The position numbers were made by a program, and so were the translations under genes. The notes below the pieces were generated by a model. It worked only from the letters and a program-made list of their open reading frames with translations. It did not search any database and was not told the DNA's origin. A stretch of DNA of 33,863 bases from contig ML769924.1 of assembly GCA_009733575.1 (NCBI GenBank), positions 1 through 33,863 of the forward strand, written 5' to 3'. The DNA is from Gymnopus androsaceus JB14. Its lineage: Eukaryota; Basidiomycota; Agaricomycetes; Agaricales; Omphalotaceae. Below, piece after piece: positions 10,559 to 20,061 of the stretch (position 1 is the stretch's first letter; every line of letters begins with the position of its first letter).

Positions 10559-10954
10559 ACTGACACCCCCCCCTTGGATTTGTCAGACCATCCCCTATCC
10601 AACTCTGACCCTAACCCTAACCCTAATCCTACTCCTAGCCTAGTGATAGTGGGGGCAAGCCCCAGCACCCCCATTTTTATCTTATCCCTTACCCCTAACC
10701 CCAACCCCTAGCCCCTAACCTATGTGAACCCAAGGTTCAAGTGTGAACCCTAACAAGAACTGATCAAAACATTGCTTTTTCAGGTAACCCTAGTTAACCC
10801 TAATACTGATATTTGCCGGATATTTTGTGATATTTTCCCTGTTTTTGACAAATATTTTGCAAAGAATGCAAAGTTCTGCTCCCTATCAGACATAGTATAC
10901 TGTAAAGCTTTTGCAAAAAAGACTGATAAGTGATTGCAGACCTATTGCACATTC
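10559..10954. other. Interstitial telomere-like tract and AT-rich interval without a gene
   Basis: Three exact CCCTAA units (10609-10626) are followed by degenerate variants up to about 10720 (CCTACTCCTAGCC, CCCCTAACCCC and similar). Single ACCCTAA copies recur near 10746, 10786 and 10796. TTAGGG/CCCTAA is the usual filamentous-fungal telomere unit. The remainder to 10954 is AT-rich with no gene recognised. Confidence 0.6.
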
Positions 10955-11654
10955 CAGGCTGCCTTAAAATCTAACAAGTTAGATAGTCCAAAGTGTAACA
11001 ATCCAGTATCTAATAAGATTGAAATCCTATGGAAATCCAAGGCCATGGATTCCAGGGCTCAACATGGATTCCATGGGGCCAGGACCTCTGGCACTCCTTA
11101 CCAATGGATTCCAGTGCCACTATTATGTAGCTTGACAGTGGATTCCAAGGACCTATGTATACATACGTAGGACTATGTTTGATGGTTGTAGGGGAGTATG
11201 TGTGACATGTATGACATGTGTGAGGATAAATTAAAGTTGGTCATCTGATTCCATAATGCCTGAAAAATCATGAAAAATACAGACATTTGTAAGCAAAAAG
11301 GTGTGACATGTGTGACATATGTAACAAAAAATTAAACTCGGTCATCTGATCCTACAATTACTGAAAAAATCATAAAAAATATCGAAAATATTTAGGAAGC
11401 AATATTGCATCCAGTGTATGGAAAGTATTACAATGAATAGAATCTATATTCTACAAATTATTACACAGTATGGAATCCATATACTACATTATGGAATCCA
11501 TACACCACAACATGGAATCCATATACTACAAATCATTATACAATATGGAATCCATAAGGGCAGCAAGGGCCCCCATAACATTTTTGACATTTTTGATGAT
11601 TTTAGAGGCCCCCTTTATAAGTGGGCCTAGTACTTGTACTTATTAGTATATTAG

Positions 11655-11858
11655 AAGTACCCATAACTTGGACTAGTACTGAGATTAGTATTATAGAAGT
11701 ATCAATAAGTCAGACTAGTACTTGTATTAGTACATTAGAGCTACTAATAAGTTGTACTAGTACTTAGAATAGTACTTTAGAACTATCAATGTGCCAGACA
11801 AGTACTTATATGTCTACTATAGAAGTATCAATAAGTCAGACTAGTACTTGTGTACTAG
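11655..11858. repeat. 42-bp tandem repeat, nearly five copies, in the left arm of the foldback element
   Basis: Copies start at 11655, 11697, 11739, 11781 and 11823, each exactly 42 bp except the last partial one. Conserved parts are AAGTATCAATAAGTC near the start and ACTAGTACTT in the middle. Related but fewer and irregular copies lie inverted in the right arm (12092-12265), so the arms have diverged in copy number. Confidence 0.85.
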
Positions 11859-12389
11859 TGTTGGAAATAATGTCGGAAGTGCCAATAAATGTGCAATTGG
11901 TCTGCACACAGATCCGCCGCTATCTATGTACAGCCTAGATAGCTTATCTCTATCTGGTATATATAGTAGCCCATATGTATGATGTATGCTACCCATTTAT
12001 CCCTCCTTCCTCCGAATGTCAATGTGAGGGCAATTGGATGCGGACTCCATTTTGATGATGATCCTGGGCTCCTATTGTTCACTCCAACAACCAGTACTTG
12101 TGTACTAGTATGTACTAATACCAGTACTAGTCCGACTTATCAATACTTCTATAGTACTATTCTAAGTACTAGTACATAAGTACTAGTCTGACTTATTGAT
12201 ACTTCTATAGTACTAATCTCAGTACTAGTCCAAGTTATAGGTACTTCTAATGTACTAATAAGTACAAGTACTAGGCCCACTTATAAAGGGGGCCTCTAAA
12301 ATCATCAAAAATGTTATGGGGGCCCTTGCTGCCCTTATGGACTCCATATTGTATAATGATTTGTAGTATATGGATTCCATGTTGTAGTA

Positions 12390-12538
12390 CTGTACTCTTC
12401 CAACCAACTGTTCACAGAGTTCGGAAAAATACAAAATAAAAAATACCAAAAAAATCCGAAAATTCGAGAAAAAAATAAATCCAATGTCCAATCATTTGGA
12501 CGTGACGCATGACTGAACAGTTGGTTGGAAGAGTACAG
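12390..12538. mobile_element. 149-bp MITE with 25-bp perfect terminal inverted repeats and TA target duplication
   Basis: The left end CTGTACTCTTCCAACCAAC... (25 bases to 12414) is matched exactly by the complement at 12514-12538. TA flanks it at 12388-12389 and 12539-12540. Removing the element and one TA gives TTGTAGTATATGGATTCC, which matches the neighbouring minisatellite units, so the empty site is internally documented. A TA duplication with short inverted repeats fits a Tc1/mariner-mobilised MITE. The core is AT-rich and non-coding. Confidence 0.9.
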
Positions 12539-12540
12539 TA

Positions 12541-12764
12541 TATGGATTCCATTTTGTAGTGTATGGATTCCATACTGTAGTATATGGATTCCATTTTGTA
12601 GTGTATGGATTCCATACTGTAGTATATGGATTCCATTTGTAGTGTATGGATTCCATACTGTAGTATATGGATTCCATTTGTAGTGTATGGATTCCATACT
12701 GTAGTATATGGATTCCATTTTGTAGTGTATGGATTCCATACTGTAGTATATGGATTCCATACTG
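12541..12764. repeat. 21-bp minisatellite, alternating two variants, in the right arm
   Basis: The unit is TATGGATTCCAT followed by TTTGTAGTG or ACTGTAGTA, alternating, about eleven units. The left arm at the corresponding place holds only four loosely spaced TGGAATCCA motifs. The array therefore expanded in one arm after the inverted repeat formed. Open frames here on both strands are an effect of the repeat and are not genes. Confidence 0.85.
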
Positions 12765-12863
12765 TGTAATAATTTGTAGAATATAGATTCTATTCATTGT
12801 AATACTTTCCATACACTGGATGCAACATTGCTTCCTAAATATTTTCAATATTTTTTCAGTAAT

Positions 12864-13539
12864 CACACCGAAAGTGCAAAAAAATCCGCTCAAACAAAAT
12901 ACTAACTAATTTATAAAATTTCATGTCAAAAATCACTTATGAGTGAAAATTTGAGTGAAATTTAATTATTCAGTTGAACGGTCTTGTTGAGTGAAAATAT
13001 ACATATCAGTATGTTGTTTAGATAAACTGAAGAAGGGCCTGAATTATAGTATATCTGAGCTCTTGAAATGGTAAATGATTTGTTATATATTGCAAGTCAA
13101 ATCATTGCGAGTGAAATATTTTCTTTCAGGTGTATTTTCAGACAATATAAAAAGTTGTGTGAATAATGATATTTCAGAATAACTGAAAAGCCTCAACCAC
13201 ATTCATTTCAGGCTTTTCAGTTATTCTGAAAGATGATTATTCATATAACTTTTCATATTGTCTGAAAATACACCTGAAAGGAAATATTTCACTTGGAATG
13301 ATTTGACTTGCAATATATAACAAATCATTTACCATTTCAGGAGCTCAGATATACCATAATTCAGGCCCTTCTTCCGTTTATCTAAACAATGTACTGATAT
13401 GTATATTTTCACTCAACAAGACTGTTTGACTGAATAATCCAATTTCACTCAAATTTTCACTCACAAGTGATTTTTTACACAAAATTTTATAAATCAGTTA
13501 GTATTTCGTTCAAGCAGATTTTTTTGCACTTTCGGTGTG
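12864..13539. mobile_element. 676-bp near-palindromic element with CACACCG termini and AAT target duplication
   Basis: The ends are CACACCGAAAGTGCAAAAAAA and its complement. The two arms (12864-13193 and 13210-13539) are similar throughout and meet at a 16-base loop (13194-13209) flanked by a 22-bp perfect stem. AAT is present on both sides (12861-12863, 13540-13542). The element interrupts the right arm of the larger foldback exactly where the left arm reads continuously (11350-11365). CAC...GTG ends with a 3-bp duplication are reminiscent of CACTA/EnSpm-type elements; with no transposase this is only a hint. GAGTGAAA/TTTCACTC motifs recur. Confidence 0.85.
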
Positions 13540-13944
13540 AATTATAGGATCAGATGACCAAGTTTAATTTTTTGTCACATATGTCACACATGTCATACCT
13601 TTTTGCTTACAACTGTCTGTATTTTTCATGATTTTTCAGGCATTATGGAATCAGATGACCAACTTTAATTTTTCCTTACACATGTCACACATGTCACACA
13701 TGCTCCTCTACAACCATCAAACATAGTCCTACATATGTATACATAGGTCACTGGAATCCACTGTCAAGCTACACAATAGTGGCACTGGAATCCATTGGTA
13801 AGGAGTGCCAGAGGTCCTGGCCCCATGGAATCCATGTTGAGCCCTGGAATCCATGGCCTTGGATTTCCATAGGATTTCAATCTTATTAGATACTGGATTG
13901 TTACACTTTGGACTATCTAACTTGTTAGATTTTAAGGCAGCCTG

Positions 13945-14247
13945 AAGTGCTGTAGGCTCTATATAGCTGTTGCAAATATTAAAATATGCCTCTGAGAAGT
14001 TGTCATGCTTTATTTTAATAAGGCTATAGCCTCTGGTGGACCAGTGGGTCATTCAGGAGCATACCTGTGCCCCACAAGCTCTCCAAATGATTTTGGCGCA
14101 TGATTGGGAACAGGCTGCTAAGGTGCATGCTTGTAACAAGGCAAAATCCGGGGGCAAGGGGAAGTCCAAGGGTAAAGGGAAGAGTCATGGGTCTGTGGGT
14201 GCCCAACAGCTCCAAGGAGTTGTGCTTCCAAGAGCTGGTGGCTCCTC
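13945..14247. other. Interval with a Gly/Lys-rich open frame of unknown meaning
   Basis: A plus-strand frame (14036-14311) encodes a short helical-looking start followed by GGKGKSKGKGKS. It overlaps the end of the minus-strand exonuclease-family gene. I do not recognise it and cannot say whether it is a gene remnant. Confidence 0.25.
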
Positions 14248-15540
14248 TCATATACATGCTCCCCATCCACCTCCTTTTCCATGTCGTTCTCCCTCAGAAA
14301 TATCTTTATAGAACCACATACCATCTGTATATCCACTGCCATTCCCTGTGCTTGTGGACTCAATAGCATCAAAATGAGCATTATTATCATGCTCTATACT
14401 GTGGCCAACTAAATCAGAGCTAAAGCTCTCAGTCCACCTATCAGAGTCTACCTCAGGGAGTGATGGTAGAGAAATAAAACCCTGAGATGCTTGATGAACA
14501 GTACATTCTGATTCTGCTACCTTGAGTCCAAAAGAGCGGTTTGGATCTAGGTTTGATTGTCTGATTGGAACACGTATGTTGGCTGTAAGTGATTTTGTCT
14601 GTTTTATATTGACTGCTTTCTTCCAGTCACCATTGTAATAGACCTTCAACTGCTCAGTTAACTGTGTAGGGCTTGTAAGTTTGAAATTCTAACATCAAAT
14701 CCAAAAAAAATCATACCTTATATGCAATTGGTGACTTTTCACCTAGACTATCTGCATATGCATTCCAGCTTGACACAATTAAAGGCCATTTTGGGCCTGA
14801 GGTGGGATCATTATATTCAGATTCTGACATGATGAAATGGAAATGCTTGTGTTCCTCATCATTACTGACAGGGTGTATAGGCCTCCTTGTTCCCTGCATT
14901 CTTGCCAAAAAATGGTGAGCTTGGTTGCGATGCAATTCATGAATGTATGGTGACATTCCAGCCTCAGTCCACACATTTTCAGGGACTGGAAGAATCCCTG
15001 CAACCTCATTTGTGGGCTTATAGAGGTTTCCATTTACCCAGTCAGTGACAGGTGGTAGCTCTGTAAGTTGGTCTGCCACAAATGCATATATCTCTTGTAT
15101 CTCATTGGTTAACCAAATGCTATAGTGGCCAATATAGCGCTGACCAGAGCTGTTGAATTTCCCAACCTAGTATGATATAAGTTAGCAACAATAATATAGA
15201 AGTGCAAATAATTCCTACAAGTAAATTATGACGCAAAATGAAGTCAAGCAAGCAACATTGTACATGGCGTGGGGAAACACCTGATGTGGGAAGTCGTGAA
15301 TGCAGGTGGGTATAATAGAAGCCCAACAGCAGAAGTTTCTGCATCTGAAGTTACTGAAGAAGTATCAAGATCTGCAGTCAAATCTGTGGTCTGTGGCTCT
15401 GTTGTATGTGGAGGAGAGGAGAACTCAACAGGTGCTGGTGCTACAGATACCCGGATCCGGCTTCTGAGACAGATAAGAGTGAATGGAACATTGCCATATT
15501 GTTCAAGGGATTGCTTATTTGAAGTGCCATTGGATACAAT

Positions 15541-15952
15541 TAGAGATGGGCACGATTATATGCACAAATATTTGTTTGTTTGGTGAATAGCCACTGAGAT
15601 TCTGGTCAGAATGAGTAAAAATAGTATGCAAATTGGTGGAGAAATAGTTGAGCTACATCCTGATCAAATTTTTATTATACTTGGATTATTTCTCCATGCT
15701 CCAGTGACCAAAATATGCTCAAAAACCACGAATATATTCGTTTTGTGCATTTTTAGTATTCATGGAGCTTCTTCGGTGGCTGGAGCATGGGGAAATGATC
15801 CAAATGTGATAGAAATTTGACAGGGATGCTGCTTAACTACTCCTTCATTAATTTGCATACTGTGGTACTCATTCTGTGCAGAATTCCCATGGCTATTCAT
15901 TGAACATTGCCCAGTACTCAGGTATTCACAAATATATTCATGCCCATCTCTA
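15541..15952. mobile_element. 412-bp hAT-type MITE, 8-bp target duplication GATACAAT, within the exonuclease-family gene
   Basis: The ends are TAGAGATGGGCA and its complement, and GATACAAT is present at 15533-15540 and 15953-15960. An 8-bp duplication with a TAG.G.TGGGC-type terminus is typical of the hAT superfamily. The two halves are also loosely self-complementary (both contain a GAATAGCCA and a CATGCTCCAG-like stretch). Removing the insert and one duplication copy leaves an open frame across the site in the host gene. Confidence 0.9.
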
Positions 15953-16107
15953 GATACAATTGCACCAGGAATCTCAACTTTATGAATGACAACTGCAATC
16001 CAAGTAGGTGTATTTTTAATTCCACCAATGGAAGTCTATTCTTGAGCTATCATCCCTTGGGCAATGACTGTGGCAAAATTATCATTTAGAAGAATGATTG
16101 GTGTACT

Positions 16108-16627
16108 TAGGGTTTTAAGGTCCAATTCAATTCAGTTTATTTGCTAAATTTTCAATGAATCATGAACTGCACCAGTGCAAGATTTTTTGAAACCTGGATG
16201 AACTGTAAACTGGCACTGGTTTAAATGGTTTATCAGTGCAATCTTTAGCAGTGCATTTTTCAGTGCAGTTCAATGCAATTCACAATTTAAACTGGCTTGA
16301 ACTGGTCATTCTTATATCTAAAGATAGAGTACCTCAGCATAATAATGCCAACCCAGCTGGTAAATGTCCTGTTTACCATGTATATACTATTGGAAATGTA
16401 ATTTCAGCATGATAAGAGTGCTCAAAGCTCTGTTTGTATTAATATTAATTTGCACAGATTTAAACTGATGCAAGGCAGTTTAAGTAATTTTCAAAAATTC
16501 AATGCACCATGAACTGGCACTGATTTAAACTGTGCATCAGTGCAGCCTTCAGCAGTGCATTTTCCAGTGCAATCCAATGCAATTCACAGTTTATTTGCAG
16601 TTCATTGAATTGGACCTTAAAACCCTA
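16108..16627. mobile_element. 520-bp hAT-type MITE, 8-bp target duplication GGTGTACT, within the exonuclease-family gene
   Basis: A 24-bp perfect terminal inverted repeat begins TAGGGTTTTAAGGTCCAA at 16108 and is mirrored at 16604-16627. GGTGTACT is present at 16100-16107 and 16628-16635. The interior holds repeated CAGTGCA and TTTAAACTG motifs in both halves and no coding sequence. Host codons on each side join in frame when it is removed. Its terminal repeat differs from that of the neighbouring MITE, so the two belong to separate families. Confidence 0.9.
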
Positions 16628-17583
16628 GGTGTACTGTGTGGTTCATTTCCTGTCAGTGGTGCTGGTAAGGAGATTTTTGAAAGTTTTTGATACACCACTA
16701 GAGATGCATAAGCATCAGGTGCAGCATATTGGGTTTGCTCAGGAGAAAGAGCATGGTTGTCCCAGGAAGAACCAACCCACTCAGAAACATTCTTCTGAAG
16801 CTGTTTGCCCAGAACAGTAGCAACAAGATCTGATAGTCCACAACGTGCACTTTTTATAGCCTGTCTATCTTTGGCATATTGTGCAAGATCAAGGGACCCA
16901 GAAAAATGACATGCAGAATGCAATGACTGCTCAATGTACTTGAGATCAGCAGATACATGACATCCCACTTTTATTATCTGTGGATTCTGAAGCAACTCCT
17001 TTAAAACAGGAGGAAGAGAACCTCTGGCTAGCATTTCACCAATCTGGGGGAATTTGTTTATTAGCAGAGTTGATAGCTATTGATATTTTAATATACATAC
17101 CTGAAGGATATATACATTTTGCTGGTGTGCAATTTGAATAATTGCAGTTTGGCCTCTCCCAGTGATATAGCCTCTTTCAGATATCTCAACATTCCATTCT
17201 GCATCAAAACCAACAATAATTGTCTCCATACTATCATCATCAGGGAGAAAACTCAGGATAGTACACATTGCAGTATCAATTGTCTCAATACTATTCCGGA
17301 CAGAGATATTCACTGTATCAGGGATTTTGAGTAGATCAAGATGAGCATATTTTTCAACTGGAACAACATCTGCAGTGAGTGATGGGAAAGAATGTTCAAG
17401 GAAGGCTTTGTCAGACATATTATCTGTGTAGAAAAGACTAGGTTGGTCATGCCCATATAACTGAAGTGAGTCCCGCATCCGCTGAAGGGCAAGTTCAAAT
17501 TGAGAATGTGACTTTGTTGCAACCAGATTGCAGATACGGATCTCTCCCTTCTCATTTGTGACTGTCAAAAGTGCAGTAAACAC
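16591..17583 (-). other. DEDDy 3'-5' exonuclease core of the decayed gene (WRN/RNase D-like fold)
   Basis: Across one 57-bp intron (17100-17044) the acidic residues of motif I (FDAEW, near 17205), motif II (D of SADLKYIE) and motif III with its tyrosine (Y-x3-D in YAAPDAY) are all present. This is the pattern of DnaQ-like DEDDy enzymes that trim DNA or RNA from 3' ends with two metal ions. The hAT MITE at 16108-16627 abuts the end of the domain, and the last dozen residues of this open segment are transposon-derived. Confidence 0.8.
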
Positions 17584-18975
17584 AGGGACACCATTGACTT
17601 TAGCAATGTGTTTTGCAAGCTAAGAAAAAAAAATCAATTCATATATATAAGGTGAGTGTGATAATAAGCATACTTTGAAGCTGTGATCAATAGCACACAC
17701 ATTGCCATGTGCTGATTGAAGGCTGCTGTATGATTCTCAATGAAAGAGTCAAATATATCACAGAGCCATTGAGAGCTAGGAATGTAGCCATGAAATCCAT
17801 CTTGTGAACGGTCATGGAAGGGTGGAAATGGTATGAACTTGGGCAATGGTTCACCAGTCACTGCATTTCTGGCTGGTTTAGTAGCAGCTGTTTGAAGGTA
17901 TGCTAGTTGTAGCTCATCATACCCCTCCAGATGCTGAATGAGTAAAGAATTTGAGAATTGTTTTGCACCCATGCCATTCTGGAAGCAAGAACGCATAAAT
18001 TGGAATGTTTTTTTTGGATATTGCACTCCGCTGTGTAAGATGGACAGGAAATTCAGCTGCTAATGGTTTTGGAAGCTGATTAATGATGTGCTCATCCCAG
18101 CTTTGAAATGCTGACTGGGGCCAAGGATCTGAGCTGCTATTTCTGCGTGTTGGACACAAGTAGTGATATCCAATAATCCAAAATGTGTGTGAGATGTCAA
18201 CTACTCGACGTGGATAGGGTATGTTTCCATGTCGCCAGAGTTTGGCTGTGCAGTTCTTGTTTGCGCACTGGATACCATCTGGAAGTAGACATTCAGGATC
18301 CCAAAGAAAAAAATCTAGATCATAACAGTCTTGTGGTGTAAGATTTGCTTTTTTCAAGCAAAACCACAAAGCCTCCTGTGGAAACCAAAATGACTGATTT
18401 TGGAAGAGTGTGGGGAGTTTGTTTATATGCTGACTAGATTCAGCCTGTAACTTTAGAAAGTGGCTCATGAATGGTGTCTTCTTATAATCAATGGGTTCTT
18501 GTGTCCTTGCATGTGGCAAGACATCATCATCCTCAATTATCGCATCAGGCCTACCAATGCCACCCTGAAAAGCAGCTGCTGTCTCATCTACTGCAATCTG
18601 CTCTTCATCTTCCTCAGAAAGATCTACAAATACATGATCTGGTTGAGCAGTTGAGCTGGATTTAGCTGGCCCAGGTTGTAGGTCCAAAGTAACAGCTACT
18701 GGAGCTGATGAACCAGAGGTTGACCCGTTATCATCTGAAGGTTGGTGTTCAGCACTTCTATGAGAGAACTTAGTAGCAGGTAGAGCTGGAACATCAAACT
18801 GGAGAAAAATCGAAATTAGTGGTTAGATCCTGAAAGGGGACTTGCACTTACAGTTCCAGACTCTTCATTGTAAGTTGCAGCTGATCCATAAGATGTATTT
18901 CCAGGTGAAATCTTCTTTCTTGGACAACCTACAGGCCTTGGTTGCTCAGGTGGTGGCTTATAGTTTGGACCCCTA

Positions 18976-19747
18976 CATCAGCAAAACCCGTATTTTCGCT
19001 GGAGCTGCTGGAGCATCCAGAGAATTGAATAAGTCTCCAGAGAGCTCTGGAGAACTCTGGAGATGCTGGAGAGAACAAAGCTGTAGTTGCCGATTGATGG
19101 TACTTTGAGAATGATCGGACTTTCCTTTTTTGGAGCTAGTCTGGCTGTCAGCCAGAGTAGCGCCAAAAATGATGGCCTCGAGTGCCCTCAACATAATGAT
19201 GGTTGCCGTCAGCAACTCCTTGTGTCATCAACAATGCTGTAAACTATTAGGAAGTGATATAAAATGCATGGGCTTTCAACTTTCGAAGAAGATGAACTTG
19301 TATTTTTTTTTCCCTTCTCCCACTGTTGCAACGTTCCATCCTTTCACCATAAGTTTCACTTTCACATAACGTTGCTTTTTAGAGGTGATTTCCAGAAATG
19401 CAGAAGGGTTTGGGCAATGGAGGCAGATATTGAGAAGAGCACTATGGAAACATTGGGAGGGGAAAAACAGGAGACTCGTCCAGTACTTGCCACTTATTAC
19501 TACTACATAATAATATTTGCTGCAGTGCACCTAAATTTCGTCACAGTACATAAAAATGATGAATATAAAATTTCTATTATTAATGCATGGTTACACGACA
19601 TGGAAACTTGATTGAATAGCTCTCTGGAGGTCTCCAGAGGTCTCCAGAGGTTTATATTGGTCTCTGGAATAGGTAACCTTGCTCCAGCTGCTCCAGAAGC
19701 TCCAGGCGCTCTGGAGATCTCTGGAGACCACCCAGGTTTTGCTGATG
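18976..19747. mobile_element. 772-bp TA-flanked non-autonomous element inserted in the AT-hook exon
   Basis: The ends are CATCAGCAAAACC and its complement, with TA at 18974-18975 and 19748-19749. The sub-terminal zones are packed with CTCCAGAG/CTCTGGAG octamers (18990-19075 and 19618-19732). No transposase is seen. Removing it and one TA joins two codon halves so that the host protein reads RGRPRGP, a normal AT-hook. A TA duplication suggests Tc1/mariner-like mobilisation. Confidence 0.85.
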
Positions 19748-20061
19748 TAGGTCTTCCTCTTGGTCTCTTTGCTGGTAAATTTGAAGAGACCCCCTCAGAG
19801 GATTTATCATTTTGGATATTCAAAGAACTTGAAGTTCCAGGGTGAAGCATATGTGTATCAATGCTTGGAACAGTGGGAATAGGGAATGCCATTTGATTCC
19901 TGTTAGCAATGTATTAATGTGAATGGACATGATACAGGTGAAACATACCCAATATTATCATACCTCTCAATTTCAGATGCAGCATCTAACTGCTCCTGTG
20001 TATAATCATCCCCATAATCATCCCAATCCTCTTCAGTGAATTGATCCACAGTAGAATCCAT

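Larger units (their letters stand above)
10955..13944. mobile_element. Large foldback (inverted-repeat) element with nested insertions, non-autonomous
   Basis: The left half (about 10955-11870) is repeated in inverted orientation in the right half (about 12090-13944). Examples are CTAACAAGTTAGATAGTCC near 10971 and its complement near 13910, and GGTCATCTGATCC near 11339 and its complement near 13550. The long GGCCCCC...CTTTATAAGTGGGCCTAG block near 11610 recurs inverted near 12280. A spacer of about 220 bp lies between the arms. No transposase frame is present; the repetitive MESIYY-like frames are translations of minisatellites. TGGATTCCA/TGGAATCCA motifs occur many times. Ends are defined to about 15 bp (CAGGCTGCC...GGCAGCCTG) and I found no target duplication. 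The right arm holds two later insertions listed separately. Confidence 0.75.
14248..20061 (-). pseudogene. Decayed large gene: AT-hook, Cys domain, RNase H-like (DDE-type) core with embedded DEDDy 3'-5' exonuclease
   Basis: Exons as read: 20061-19964; 19899-19750 plus 18973-18852 (split by a transposon); 18798-17674; 17619-17101; 17043 to about 15290 (split by two MITEs); to 15219; 15166-14717; 14661-14248. Introns are 52-64 bp, GT..AG. The protein order is an acidic start (EEDWDDYGDDY) and AT-hook RPRGRP with a second degenerate hook. A Cys-containing domain (CANKNC...YHYLCP) resembles DUF6729 as I recall it. AIDHSFK (17694-17674) and FYTDN (Asp near 17424) follow about 70 residues apart. 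Next come the exonuclease motifs FDAEW, SADLKYIE and YAAPDAY, then conserved C-terminal blocks (GVSPRHVQCC, VYYNGDWKKAVN). Breaks: an A8-run frameshift near 18010, another near 17700, TAG at 16038-16036, and an apparent internal deletion near 15290. Family members occur in many copies in basidiomycetes, suggesting a mobile gene; the function is unproven. Confidence 0.7.

Noticed and set aside
12541..12764. Regular 21-bp repeats that could be taken for a CRISPR array
   Set aside because: Units are contiguous with no unique spacers, and the context is a eukaryotic foldback element.
12335..12893. Repetitive open frames on the minus strand (MESIYYSMESIHYK type)
   Set aside because: They are translations of the 21-bp minisatellite, which keeps all frames open, and they cross transposon boundaries.
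14036..14311. Plus-strand Lys/Gly-rich frame as a real gene
   Set aside because: No motif, no splice context, and overlap with the conserved minus-strand gene; kept only as a low-confidence note.
16620..16627. AAACCCTA at the MITE end as a telomere-like unit
   Set aside because: It is part of the terminal inverted repeat of the hAT MITE and occurs only once per end.
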